From Bacteroidaceae bacterium (GTDB taxonomy: Bacteria; Bacteroidota; Bacteroidia; Bacteroidales; Bacteroidaceae), in the NCBI GenBank assembly GCA_017447625.1, contig JAFSNB010000039.1, forward strand, positions 1-64,000: a stretch of DNA of 64,000 bases, written 5' to 3'. The number at the start of each line of letters is the position of its first letter. The stretch's first letter is position 1. Under the pieces are notes generated by a model that had not been told where the DNA came from, ran no database searches, and saw nothing but the letters and a program-made list of their open reading frames with translations. Below, piece by piece: positions 42,365 through 51,618 of the stretch. The translations under genes and the position numbers were made by a program.

Positions 42365-43213
42365 ATGAACATGACAATGAGAAAAAAAGTATTTTTCATG
42401 TGCCTTTCTTTAGGTTGCGCGGGACTACTCGCTTCTTGCAGCGCCGAAAACGATGCAGAGGGGACAGAGCTGGCCTCAAACCAGAAAGGTAAGGTTACGT
42501 TTGACCTTGCTTCGAGCGTGGAATTCACGACGGGCACGCGTGCCGTTGACGAGAGTTCGTACCAGAACTTCGACAACTACACGGTAAACATTCTGGACAA
42601 CAAGGGCGCCAGCAAATTCTCCGGAACGTTCGCAACGTTGCAGAGTCGTCTGCCGCTGGAGCTCGATCTGGGTTCCTATTCCGTCTCCGCTTCCTACGGA
42701 ACAGAGTACGACGCTTCGCGCGACGGATTTAAGGTGGAAGGCAGCAACACCTTTACCATTTCCGCTGCCAACACGGTAACGACGACTGTGAACTGTACGC
42801 CCACTGCGGGTAAGGTTCTGGTTGCTTTCGACGCTTCCATGAGCAAATACTACGACACCTACAGCGTAACGTTCTCTGGCACAGAAGCCTTAGGCACAAA
42901 AGTAGCCACCTGGGGTAAGGACGACACCCAGCCCTATTATCTGGCTCTGAACGAAGATGGCGAAAGGGTTACTTATACCATCTACCTCACCGCCAAGTCG
43001 GACTATGCCACCATGCAGAATGGCAACAAGGTCACCGAGGCAACAGCCACCGGTTCCTTCGTCCTGCAGCGCAACGCGGCTAAGCAGCTCACTATCAGAC
43101 CCAACTACACCCCGACAACTGATGGCGGTCTGGCTGTAACAGTTACCATCGACGACAGCACGAACGACAAGCCCATCGACATTGAGGTTCCTGTCAGTTG
43201 GATAAATAATTGA
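42365..43213 (+). CDS. DUF4493 lipoprotein, operon gene 1
   Basis: The 282-residue protein has a lipobox LLASC (Cys25); ATGs at 42371 and 42377 are alternative starts. The DUF4493 fold begins with a strand KGKVTFDLASSVEF, then the motif TGTRA with Arg59. The typical FDNYTVNILDNKG...LELDLGSYSVSASYG pattern follows. A second, related beta domain is at about 145-280 (TAGKVLVAFDASMSKYYDTY). DUF4493 proteins are surface lipoproteins of Bacteroidetes related in shape to fimbrillin-type Ig-like domains; no activity is established. It is first in a ten-gene co-directional operon, with the next gene after 36 bases. Confidence 0.85.
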   Translation: MNMTMRKKVFFMCLSLGCAGLLASCSAENDAEGTELASNQKGKVTFDLASSVEFTTGTRAVDESSYQNFDNYTVNILDNKGASKFSGTFATLQSRLPLELDLGSYSVSASYGTEYDASRDGFKVEGSNTFTISAANTVTTTVNCTPTAGKVLVAFDASMSKYYDTYSVTFSGTEALGTKVATWGKDDTQPYYLALNEDGERVTYTIYLTAKSDYATMQNGNKVTEATATGSFVLQRNAAKQLTIRPNYTPTTDGGLAVTVTIDDSTNDKPIDIEVPVSWINN

Positions 43214-43249
43214 TTTCAATAAACATCTTTAATAGAAAAAATCCACACA

Positions 43250-44533
43250 ATGAAACGATATAAGTTATTTCTTGGATGTGCAGCTGCGCTGGCTCTTGCC
43301 AGTTGCGTGAGCGAGGACATCTCAAAGCTTACGGACAAGGATGCCGGTCAACTTGAAGTGAGCGTAGAGACTCTGCAGCCGATGCAGACACGTGGCGCGA
43401 CCTATACCGTCACGAACTTCCCTGTGACCATTTATGAAGCCAACGGAACGACCAAGGTGGCCAGCTATGACGCTGTCACAGCAATGCCTGAAACCGTGCT
43501 GCTGCCTGTTGGTGACTATGTCCTTGAGGCACACACTCCGGGTGTCATGGAAAAGATTATGACAGCACCTTATTATAAAGGTACGGAAGTGTCAACCATA
43601 GTGAAGGATGTCACCACTCAGAGCACTATCACCTGTAAGCAGGCCAACACTTCCATAACCGTTCACTACGATCAGGACTTCATTGACCTGTTCACCTCTT
43701 GGACAATCACCTTCGACGACGGTAACAACAACGCCCTGAACTTCACCAACGAAGACGGCACGACCCCCTCGGCCCTTTATTGGGACCTTGGAGAAGGCGT
43801 TGAGCGTCTGATGGTTACGTTCCGCGGCGTCAATCGCGACGGTACCGTTACATCTAGCATGGTGCTGACGAAATCACAGGCCACGGAGACCTACGACGGC
43901 CAGAGCACGAACTTCGAAGGCGGCGATGGTGTAGTTGTGAACTTCACCCCGACGGAAGCCACCACCGGATACGTAACCGTCGGCATCACAGCTTCTATCT
44001 TCGGTCTGGATGCAGAGGAGGTTCCTGTAATCATGGAAGTGGTTGACAACGGACAGTTTACGCCCGATTCTGGCGACGACCCCGTAAATCCCGATCCTCA
44101 GCCCGACAACTCTATCGCACTGACCCTACCCGCTCCTATCACCTTCACGATGGGCAAAGGCGGCAGTTTGGACAAGGCCCTCGGCAACACTATCATCGAA
44201 GCCGAGAACGGAATCCGCAGCCTCATGGTCACAGCCCAATCGACCAATCCCGACATGGTAGCTTCGCTGGAAGCTGTAGGTGCAGGCTATGGTCTTGACT
44301 TTGTCAATGCCGGCGTAGAAGTGGTTGACAACAACGATCTTGTCAGCTTCTTCAGCGGTCTCGGACAGCAGCTGAGTGTTCCCGCCGAAGGCGACACCTC
44401 CTACCAATTCCCCATCGGTAACTTCTTCGTCCTGTTGGACGTTATGAGCGGCACTCACACCTTCAACTTGACCGTCACCGACATGAATGGCAAGACAAAG
44501 AGCGGCAGTGTGGTTATAACCGTAAACGAGTAA
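43250..44533 (+). CDS. DUF4493 lipoprotein, operon gene 2
   Basis: The 427-residue protein has a lipobox ALASC (Cys19). Its N-terminal DUF4493 unit begins GQLEVSVETLQPMQTRGATY, with the TRG motif at Arg48, and continues VLLPVGDYVLEAHTPG. A second beta domain follows at about 125-275 (ANTSITVHYDQDFIDLF). An acidic Pro/Asp linker (DSGDDPVNPDPQPDN) leads to a C-terminal module of about 140 residues (PITFTMGKGGSLDKALGNTI) whose final segment is Ig-like. That module is not present in the other operon proteins and may set a specific contact. The gap to gene 3 is 28 bases. Confidence 0.84.
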   Translation: MKRYKLFLGCAAALALASCVSEDISKLTDKDAGQLEVSVETLQPMQTRGATYTVTNFPVTIYEANGTTKVASYDAVTAMPETVLLPVGDYVLEAHTPGVMEKIMTAPYYKGTEVSTIVKDVTTQSTITCKQANTSITVHYDQDFIDLFTSWTITFDDGNNNALNFTNEDGTTPSALYWDLGEGVERLMVTFRGVNRDGTVTSSMVLTKSQATETYDGQSTNFEGGDGVVVNFTPTEATTGYVTVGITASIFGLDAEEVPVIMEVVDNGQFTPDSGDDPVNPDPQPDNSIALTLPAPITFTMGKGGSLDKALGNTIIEAENGIRSLMVTAQSTNPDMVASLEAVGAGYGLDFVNAGVEVVDNNDLVSFFSGLGQQLSVPAEGDTSYQFPIGNFFVLLDVMSGTHTFNLTVTDMNGKTKSGSVVITVNE

Positions 44534-44561
44534 AGCACAAACACATAAATGATATAATGAT

Positions 44562-46340
44562 ATGAAAAAGATATTTTCCATTATCGCCATCCTCTCCCTG
44601 ACGCTGGTCGCAGTTTCTTGCTCCAGTGAGGCGGATGATATGGCCAATGCAGAAGTGGGCTACCTCAAGCTCGGCGTTGAGACCAATGGCACCACGCTAT
44701 CCCGTGCCAGCGCTCCTAACGGCTACGACCCCACACAGCTCTACGTGGAAGTGAAGAACTCTTCCGACGAGGTGGTGTTCAGTACCGACGACATTGAAAA
44801 CGAGAGCCAGCTTGCCAACGGACAGTACCTGACAGTTGCACCCGGACAATACACCGTCATAGCTCACTCCAACAACTGGGACGGCGACGGTTCAGGCTTC
44901 AACACACCGTATTATTATGGTGAGACAACTGTAACCGTGAAAACGAAGACCGTGACTACCGCCAAGGTGACCTGCACGTTGGCTAACGTAAAAGTGACGG
45001 TGAACTTCTCTCAGGAGTTTCAGGAGAGTTTTGCCCGCGCCAACTCGACAATCGCATCTGCTATAGATGGCATAAGCTCCCAGACCTTCACCATGGGTTC
45101 CGACAAAGGCTCTGCCTACTTCCCCGTAGGCGACCTGACAGCAACGCTCTCTGTGTTCAACAAGGCCGGTCAGGGCTATAGCCACATGAAAGAGATTACT
45201 GGCGTGCAGGCTCGTGACCACTACATCATCAACTACACAGTGGCCGCCTCTGGCAACCAGGGCAAGGTGACGGTGCAGGTTGACCCGACTACCAACACCT
45301 ACACATATACGTTCGAGGTGCCTCGTAAGGGCGGAACCAGCCTGGCTGCTTATTCAGCCAACGCCTGGAGCTCATTCGCCTACCTCGAGGGCGGTATAAC
45401 CGCCAAGAAGGGCGATTTCGACCAGACTAAGCTTCAGCTCCAGTACAAGGCCGCTAACAGCGAGACCTGGAACAGCATCGACGCCAGCGAGCTCACCATC
45501 AGTGGCGACAACCTCAGCTATAAGCTGACGGGCCTGACACCGGAGACCGACTACACCTACCGCTTTGCATACATCACCGGCGACGAGGAGGTATTCAGCG
45601 CTGAAAGCTCGTTCACTACAGAGCCTCAGACCGCGCTCTACAACGGAGGTTTCGAGGATTGGTACAGTGCAGGCAACTACTATAGCCCGAATGCCGACGC
45701 CAACACCAAGTTCTGGGACACATCCAACCCAGGCTCTGCCAGCTTCAGCTATGTTGTCACTGAGCCTGAGACGGAATTTGTGCATGGAGGTTCGAAGTCT
45801 GTTAAACTGGCTTCAAAGTATGCTGTAATCAAACTGGCTGCCGGCAGTATCTACACAGGTACCTTCGGTAAGGTCAGCGGCACCAGCGCCACCATCAACT
45901 GGGGTGTTCCCTTCAACGGACGTCCTACAGCGCTCAAGTGCTATATCAGCTACGCTCCCGGAAGCGTCAACCGCGGTACTAAGCCTAGCATCGCTACAGC
46001 TCCCGACAACGGCGCGAACGACCATTGCGGCGTGCGTATTGCACTCATGACCAAGTCTGTCACGATCAACAATAGCAGCAGCGCCTGGTATTTCCCCGAC
46101 TGGGAGAATGATGACTTCGTCGTGGCTTATGGCTACTATGAGCAAAGCACAAGTGACAACGGCGAGTGGCGCGAACTGACTATTCCGCTCACGTACCACA
46201 GCCTGACGAAGAAGCCGACACACATAGTCATCACCGCTGCTTCAAGCGCATACGGTGACTATTTCTACGGCTCCGACGCATCGGTGCTCTATCTCGATGA
46301 CTGCGAATTGATTTATGGCGACACGCCAACAGTCAGATAA
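44562..46340 (+). CDS. DUF4493 plus PCMD lipoprotein, operon gene 3
   Basis: The 592-residue protein has a lipobox VAVSC (Cys20). Its DUF4493 unit has the motif SRA at Arg48 (LKLGVETNGTTLSRAS). A second beta domain spans about 140-250, and an Fn3-like module is at about 260-345 (LTGLTPETDYTYRFAYITGD). The C-terminal about 240 residues form a PCMD (putative carbohydrate metabolism domain): ALYNGGFEDWYSAG, FWDTSNPG, KSVKLASKYAVIKLAAGSIYTG, then ITAASSAYGDYFYG. PCMD folds like a carbohydrate-binding jelly roll, so glycan or surface binding is plausible. A strong GC hairpin separates it from gene 4. Confidence 0.87.
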   Translation: MKKIFSIIAILSLTLVAVSCSSEADDMANAEVGYLKLGVETNGTTLSRASAPNGYDPTQLYVEVKNSSDEVVFSTDDIENESQLANGQYLTVAPGQYTVIAHSNNWDGDGSGFNTPYYYGETTVTVKTKTVTTAKVTCTLANVKVTVNFSQEFQESFARANSTIASAIDGISSQTFTMGSDKGSAYFPVGDLTATLSVFNKAGQGYSHMKEITGVQARDHYIINYTVAASGNQGKVTVQVDPTTNTYTYTFEVPRKGGTSLAAYSANAWSSFAYLEGGITAKKGDFDQTKLQLQYKAANSETWNSIDASELTISGDNLSYKLTGLTPETDYTYRFAYITGDEEVFSAESSFTTEPQTALYNGGFEDWYSAGNYYSPNADANTKFWDTSNPGSASFSYVVTEPETEFVHGGSKSVKLASKYAVIKLAAGSIYTGTFGKVSGTSATINWGVPFNGRPTALKCYISYAPGSVNRGTKPSIATAPDNGANDHCGVRIALMTKSVTINNSSSAWYFPDWENDDFVVAYGYYEQSTSDNGEWRELTIPLTYHSLTKKPTHIVITAASSAYGDYFYGSDASVLYLDDCELIYGDTPTVR

Positions 46341-46366
46341 TTCACAAAAATCCAATCCCTGTATTA

Positions 46367-46399
46367 CCCAGCCCCTGCAACAACACGGCAGGGGCTGGG
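46367..46399 (+). terminator. Intra-operon 12-bp GC hairpin without a T-run
   Basis: CCCAGCCCCTGC (46367-46378) pairs perfectly with GCAGGGGCTGGG (46388-46399) around a 9-base loop. GTTTCGC follows instead of a T-run and the next ATG is 10 bases away. It is therefore more likely a partial terminator, transcript-end stabiliser or translation-control hairpin than a full stop. Confidence 0.6.
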
Positions 46400-46409
46400 G
46401 TTTCGCAAA

Positions 46410-47228
46410 ATGAAACACGACACAAACGTATTACTCCTGTCCGCGGTCTTGCTCCTCACGGCTGTGTCTTCTATGGCTCAGGTAAAGACCGACACAACCA
46501 ACCAACGTTCGCTCTACGACCGTTATCTGGATAGCCAGGAGAAGCGAGGAAGACATATCGAACGCGTGAATCGCGAGGACCTGAAAGCCACCTTTATCCC
46601 TAAGGGACAGTGGATGGCGGGATTGAGCTTCGCCTTCAACGAGTGGAACGCCAACAACCTTAACTACCTCGTTCTGAAGAACATCGACTTCGAGGGGCAT
46701 ACGTTTTCGGCAAGTCCTTATGTGGGTTATTTCTTCAAGAAGAACCTTGCCCTCGGCGGCCGTTTCAGCTACAGCCGCAACTATCTCTATTTAGGCAAGT
46801 TTGACCTTAACTTAGGCGAGGATTTCAACATCAGTCTTCAAGATCTCTATTACCTTGAACACCAGATTAACGCAGGACTCTTCCTGCGAACCTACCAGCC
46901 GCTTGGCAAAAGCAAAGTCTTCGGCTTCTTCAGCGAAGTGCAGCTGAACTACGCCTACGCCAAGGGCAAGAACTCCACGGGCTCCGGAGCCGACTACGAC
47001 GGCACAATGGAGCATGTGAACAAAATACAGTTGGCAGTTTGTCCCGGCCTCACCGCATTCGTCACAGACTTCATGGCAATAGAATGTTCCATAGGTGTGC
47101 TGAGTCTCAACTACAATTGGACAGACCAACAGACCAACCGTGTCGAAACGGGCAAGAACCGTTCAGGAGGCGCCAACTTCAAGCTCAATCTACTGAGCAT
47201 CAACATAGGAACGACATTTTATCTTTAA
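46410..47228 (+). CDS. Outer-membrane beta-barrel protein, operon gene 4
   Basis: The 272-residue protein has a signal peptide ending near SSMA (residue 22) and no lipobox. After a charged linker (QEKRGRHIERVNREDLKATF) come alternating amphipathic strands (WMAGLSFAFNEWNANNLNYL; ASPYVGYFFKKNLALGGRFSY; LSLNYNWTD). It ends NLLSINIGTTFYL with a C-terminal aromatic, as outer-membrane barrels do. About ten strands can be drawn, so it is a small barrel rather than a TonB receptor. It is the only barrel in the operon and could anchor or export the surface lipoproteins. Its TAA overlaps the next ATG (TAATG). Confidence 0.8.
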   Translation: MKHDTNVLLLSAVLLLTAVSSMAQVKTDTTNQRSLYDRYLDSQEKRGRHIERVNREDLKATFIPKGQWMAGLSFAFNEWNANNLNYLVLKNIDFEGHTFSASPYVGYFFKKNLALGGRFSYSRNYLYLGKFDLNLGEDFNISLQDLYYLEHQINAGLFLRTYQPLGKSKVFGFFSEVQLNYAYAKGKNSTGSGADYDGTMEHVNKIQLAVCPGLTAFVTDFMAIECSIGVLSLNYNWTDQQTNRVETGKNRSGGANFKLNLLSINIGTTFYL

Positions 47229-48949
47229 TGCGAAAATTGAATAATATAATAACGATTGTGATCAGGAGCTATAAATTGTTGATTTTGTGGCTGTGTCTGG
47301 CGTTTGCATCCTGTATTCCCGATGATATACCCTACCCCATTGTCGAGTCCGAGATCACGACGTTCGAGGTCTATGGACAATGCGACGAGACGGGCGAGGG
47401 CACGGCCTCTGCAACTATCGACAAAACAAATCGGGTCATTGAACTCTACGTTAATGACGAGGTAGATATCACACATGTCAGAGTCAAAAAGATTGAAGCC
47501 GTCAACGACCCGCACATCATCGTGAACGACACCATCCGTCTGCAATCGCCCACATATCCCACTGACTTACCCGTTGCGGACGCGACACCGATATACCTGG
47601 ACTTCAGCCAGTCGCAGACCATCACCCTGCACACTTATCAGGACTACCAGTGGACAGTCAAAGCCCATCAGGTAATAAAGCGTGAGGTTGAGGTAGAAGG
47701 TCAGGTCGGCAACGCCGTAATCGACCCCGAGACACGCGTGGTCATCGTCTATGTCAACGAGTCACAGCATCTGTCAGCCATCAAGGTGAATAAGTTCAGC
47801 CTTGGCGGTCAGCATGGCAGCGTAGATCCCGATCCCACCACACAGGAATCGGTGGATTTCACCACTGCCCGTCACTACAATGTCAGGTACGCTTGGTCAG
47901 AGGCCGTCTATCCGTGGGTCGTTTACGTCTATCAGACGGCAGGCACGGTGGAGCCCACTATGGAGGTGTCCCGCACCGCCAAGGGCGCCACGCTCATCTC
48001 CGGCACACGCCCCAACGGCGTCACCCCCGTGGTTGAATACAAAATCGCAGGCAGTGCCGACTGGACGGCAGCCACAGGGGTTCGCACCCCCACTTCCACA
48101 ACTTACGAAGTGGAATTGAATGCGCTGAAATCCGATGTCCAGTATGTCTGCCGGGCCACGTTCAATCAGACCACAACCGAGGAGCAGACCTTTTATTTCG
48201 AAGGCGAACAGCTCGAAAACGCCGGCTTCGAGGAGTGGCACGTCAAGGGCGAGGGAACGAAAGCGCTCTACTGCCCCTGGGCTGAGGGCGGTGAGCCCTA
48301 TTGGGACACAGGCAACCACGGCGCCACGACAGTCGGCTCGAGCAACAGCACCTATGTTGACGAGGGCGGTCGGCGCTACGCCAACTTGCAATCCAGATAC
48401 ATCGTCATCAAGTTTGCAGCTGGTAACATCTTCACGGGCAAGTACGTAGAGACCGACGGTTCAAACGGTGTTCTGGCCTTCGGACGTCCCTTCACGTCAC
48501 GCCCCGCACAGATGTCATTCGAATACCAGTACAAGACATCCACAATAACCCGCAACGGCGGCGATTGGAACAACGCCTGGGGACAATATATCTCGAGGGC
48601 AACGTACGAGAATCTGAAGGGGCAGCCCGATTCCTGCAGCGTGTTTATCGCGCTGGGCGACTGGGAACCCGAGACTTACAAGACCACCGTCTGTCCGTAT
48701 CTCATCCGAACACGTCCTACGGCCCTGCACCTGATAGACCTTCACGACCCGCATCTCATTGGCTATGCCCAACTGACACGCGGTGAGGATGTCAGCACTT
48801 GGACTACAGCAACGCTCGACATAGACTATCGCAGCGACCGCACACCGACAACAATAATAGTTGTCGCATCGTCATCGAAGTACGGTGATTACTTCACCGG
48901 CGGCGAAGAGTCGCTACTGAAAGTAGATAACTTTAAACTCATATATTAA
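47228..48949 (+). CDS. PCMD lipoprotein, operon gene 5
   Basis: The ATG at 47228 overlaps the previous stop by one base and starts a lipoprotein signal (LLILWLCLAFASC, Cys29), giving 573 residues. A longer frame from 47039 lies inside gene 4 and is rejected. There are two N-terminal Ig-like repeats (about 30-115 and 125-215), each with the INKTNRVIELYVNDEVDITH / IDPETRVVIVYVNESQHLSA pattern. A short Fn3-like part follows, then the PCMD (LENAGFEEWHVKGEG; YANLQSRYIVIKFAAGNIFTG; VVASSSKYGDYFTGGEESLL). It lacks the DUF4493 unit and the TR motif. It is paralogous to the C-terminus of gene 3, so the operon has two PCMD proteins. Confidence 0.86.
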   Translation: MRKLNNIITIVIRSYKLLILWLCLAFASCIPDDIPYPIVESEITTFEVYGQCDETGEGTASATIDKTNRVIELYVNDEVDITHVRVKKIEAVNDPHIIVNDTIRLQSPTYPTDLPVADATPIYLDFSQSQTITLHTYQDYQWTVKAHQVIKREVEVEGQVGNAVIDPETRVVIVYVNESQHLSAIKVNKFSLGGQHGSVDPDPTTQESVDFTTARHYNVRYAWSEAVYPWVVYVYQTAGTVEPTMEVSRTAKGATLISGTRPNGVTPVVEYKIAGSADWTAATGVRTPTSTTYEVELNALKSDVQYVCRATFNQTTTEEQTFYFEGEQLENAGFEEWHVKGEGTKALYCPWAEGGEPYWDTGNHGATTVGSSNSTYVDEGGRRYANLQSRYIVIKFAAGNIFTGKYVETDGSNGVLAFGRPFTSRPAQMSFEYQYKTSTITRNGGDWNNAWGQYISRATYENLKGQPDSCSVFIALGDWEPETYKTTVCPYLIRTRPTALHLIDLHDPHLIGYAQLTRGEDVSTWTTATLDIDYRSDRTPTTIIVVASSSKYGDYFTGGEESLLKVDNFKLIY

Positions 48950-48959
48950 TATAATAACG

Positions 48960-50795
48960 TTGAAGGCTTTTCATCACATTCTCACATTGGCAATCCTTGC
49001 TCTGCTGCCACTCCTAATCGGCGGCTGCAGCGCGGAGCTCCCCGTTGACGACCCCGTCACCGAGGGAGGCCTTGTGCTATCGATGCCGGGAATTGATGTT
49101 CAGGTCACTGAGACCCGCACCGCACCGGAGATGCTGGACAAGCCCTCAGCCGAGGACTTCCATCTACATATCCGGCGCATGAGCAACGATGTCTGCATTT
49201 ACGACGGCCCCTTCACCTCTGACAAGATAAAAGCCGCTCCGGACGACTATACCATCTCAGCCACTTACGGCGACAACCCCCTGCTCGGTCTGGACAGACC
49301 TTATTATATAGGCACAGCTACAGCCACCGTCGTCTCTACTACCGAGCCTACGCCCGTTGCCCTGCCTGTGTCTGTCGGCAATGCGCTGGTGAGCGTCACT
49401 TTCGGCACCGACGTCACCGAGGCCGCACGTTTCGACCGCTTCTACAGCGACTATGGACTGCAGGTGGCTGTGGGCAACAACCAAATCACATTGACATCCG
49501 ATCTTTCTGGCAAGAGTGTTTATGTTCGCGCAGGCAGTACCGTTGAGCTCTCGTTCACGGGCTGTCTCAATGCCGACGGTCGTGAGGTGTCGATGCCAAT
49601 CCTCTTGCCCGACGGAATCTCCAACAGGTTGTCTGCGGCAGACCATCTTATCCTCACCCTCTCCTTGGAGCCAAATGCCGAGAGTGCCGTAGTCACTGTA
49701 GTCAAGGCCGAAGTGGAGAAAGTGAACGTCGAGGAGAAAGTGCCCTACAACTGGCTCCCACGCCCCGTTGTGACCACAGAGCACCGGTTTGTCCACGGCG
49801 AACTGGTAGGCACGGACCTGAACATAGCGGCCTCGTTCCCCGACGTGCGGTGGGAGGCTACAATTCATCAAGGCACAGCATCAGGCAACATAGTACGCCG
49901 ACTGTCAGGCACAGGCGCCCTCACATCCACATATCAGCTCAATCCCGCCTGGCCATATCTGCCGCCTGGCACTTACGTAGCCACCTATCGCTACTATAGT
50001 CATCAGGGCAAGGCCTACAACTTCAGCAAGACCACCGAGTTCACCGTTCCGGCGCCGTCGCTGACGCTCACGGCCGATGCCTACACCGCCCACTCGAGAT
50101 ACGAGGAGGGTAATATCGCAGCAGCCAATGCCTGCGAACGCCTCACGGTATATGCGCCCTCGGCTTCGTTGAACGTAGCCGCCTCGCTCTTCGAGAACAC
50201 CAACTACAGCAAGAGCTATACCTACAGCGTCGGCTCGCAGTCCTTCACGGTAGAAGGAACAAGCAACAGCCAGACGTTCAGCGACATCACCGGAGTGCCT
50301 GTAAGCAGCTCGCTCTACGACTTCCGTGTCGTGGCCGACTTCTGCGGACAGACGGTGACAGCCACCAAACCCGTACGCATCACCGGTCTGCCCTACTCCC
50401 TCAATCTCGCATCTCACGCCGAGTGGAGCGCCAGCGGAAGCGTGGATTGGTTCGAAAACGATGTCCGTTTAGGTAAATTATCCACAGGCGGACAGGAGAT
50501 CACGAACAACAGCTCCGTCATTATCCCTCAAGGCACACGCTTCTGTGCCGACTATGATGTCAATGTCCACTCCGCCACCGCGGGAACGACATTCACCATC
50601 ACGGCTGGCACACAGGAGATTCTCTCCATTCGCGAGGATGGCGCAGCGTTCAACAACAGCGACAACCTGCACAACGGCACAACAAACACCTTCACTGCCA
50701 ACGGCGAAATCACGTCCCTCAAGTGCAGCAACAGCTACGGTGCGGGTCAGACCTGCACTCACATCTATGCCCTTACATTCAAATATGGTCAATAA
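48960..50795 (+). CDS. DUF4493 lipoprotein with TTG start, operon gene 6
   Basis: The frame starts with TTG at 48960, 10 bases after the previous stop; no ATG precedes the signal peptide. The 611-residue protein has a lipobox LIGGC (Cys23). The DUF4493 unit opens GGLVLSMPGIDVQVTETRTA, with the motif at Arg53, followed by APDDYTISATYGDNPLLGLD. A second beta domain follows (NALVSVTFGTDVTEAARFD). The C-terminal half has Ig-like segments (about 265-370, then 375-480) and ends in a domain with SGSVDWFENDVRLG. This is the longest DUF4493 member here. Confidence 0.82.
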   Translation: MKAFHHILTLAILALLPLLIGGCSAELPVDDPVTEGGLVLSMPGIDVQVTETRTAPEMLDKPSAEDFHLHIRRMSNDVCIYDGPFTSDKIKAAPDDYTISATYGDNPLLGLDRPYYIGTATATVVSTTEPTPVALPVSVGNALVSVTFGTDVTEAARFDRFYSDYGLQVAVGNNQITLTSDLSGKSVYVRAGSTVELSFTGCLNADGREVSMPILLPDGISNRLSAADHLILTLSLEPNAESAVVTVVKAEVEKVNVEEKVPYNWLPRPVVTTEHRFVHGELVGTDLNIAASFPDVRWEATIHQGTASGNIVRRLSGTGALTSTYQLNPAWPYLPPGTYVATYRYYSHQGKAYNFSKTTEFTVPAPSLTLTADAYTAHSRYEEGNIAAANACERLTVYAPSASLNVAASLFENTNYSKSYTYSVGSQSFTVEGTSNSQTFSDITGVPVSSSLYDFRVVADFCGQTVTATKPVRITGLPYSLNLASHAEWSASGSVDWFENDVRLGKLSTGGQEITNNSSVIIPQGTRFCADYDVNVHSATAGTTFTITAGTQEILSIREDGAAFNNSDNLHNGTTNTFTANGEITSLKCSNSYGAGQTCTHIYALTFKYGQ

Positions 50796-50812
50796 ATAAC
50801 TAAATCGGAAAT

Positions 50813-50846
50813 AAATTGTAAATCGTAAATCGTCAAATCGTAAATT
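50813..50846. repeat. Intergenic taaatcg repeat, matching a segment inside the GH3 gene
   Basis: The 34 bases align with 24155-24188 at 31 positions. Here the repeat lies between operon genes 6 and 7; there it is translated. Confidence 0.8.
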
Positions 50847-50852
50847 CTATTT

Positions 50853-51608
50853 ATGAAACGACTAATATATATCCCCCTCCTTCTGCTTTCCCTCGTCGCT
50901 TGCTCCGATGAGGCACCGCTCACCGTGAGTGAAGCAGAGGGTGAGCTCGTGATCAATGACATCAGCCGCGAGCAGCCGGGTCAGACCATAGTCCTGACGC
51001 GCGCAGCCGTTGACCCGGATCTGGCCGTTGAGATTCTTGCCTCCGATGGCAATGTCTATCGCGGTTACGAATATGCAGCTGGCGCCACCCTGCCCGACAG
51101 GTTCTCGCTTATCCCGGGCACATACACCCTGCACGCTTTCTCGGAGAATCAGACATCGTGGACCTCCGACAACGAGGGACGTGGCAGCGCCGTCTATGAA
51201 GCCTCGCAGGAGTTCACCGTGGAGACCGACTGGGTCACATATGTTAATCTCGCCGTGCCTATGAAGAACTACGGCGTCAGCTACACACTCCCCGAAGGCT
51301 TCGCAACCTGGTTTCCGGTGTGCACGTTCACCATTGCGGCCGACGGTCGCGCCAGCACGCTCACCACGGCCCAGACAGCTTACTACGACCCTGCCAACAT
51401 CGAAGGATTCACATTCTCGTTTCATCTCGTAAATTCCGACGGCGAGGTTTACGACATCGAGCCTCAGACCTACAAAAATCCCAAAGCGGGAATCGTATAT
51501 AACGTCAACCTCGCTTTCGCCAGCGACGACGATCCCACCAAACTGAAAATCGGCATCAGCTACGACGACACTTACGAGGAAATCGTTCACGAAATAACAC
51601 TGTATTAA
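50853..51608 (+). CDS. DUF4493 lipoprotein, operon gene 7
   Basis: The 251-residue protein has a lipobox LVAC (Cys17). It opens with a single DUF4493 unit (GELVINDISREQPGQTIVLT, then RAAVDPDL with Arg50), followed by FSLIPGTYTLHAFSENQTSW. A second beta domain is at about 128-250 (VTYVNLAVPMKNYGVSYTLP; NPKAGIVYNVNLAFASDD). The short form, with two beta domains only, is shared with operon genes 8 and 9, which suggests recent duplication within the operon. The next gene follows after 10 bases. Confidence 0.82.
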   Translation: MKRLIYIPLLLLSLVACSDEAPLTVSEAEGELVINDISREQPGQTIVLTRAAVDPDLAVEILASDGNVYRGYEYAAGATLPDRFSLIPGTYTLHAFSENQTSWTSDNEGRGSAVYEASQEFTVETDWVTYVNLAVPMKNYGVSYTLPEGFATWFPVCTFTIAADGRASTLTTAQTAYYDPANIEGFTFSFHLVNSDGEVYDIEPQTYKNPKAGIVYNVNLAFASDDDPTKLKIGISYDDTYEEIVHEITLY

Positions 51609-51618
51609 GTTAAAAGCC

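Noticed and set aside
47039-47227. N-terminal extension of the PCMD lipoprotein gene
   Set aside because: It lies wholly inside the barrel gene in another frame and would hide the lipoprotein signal that starts at 47228.
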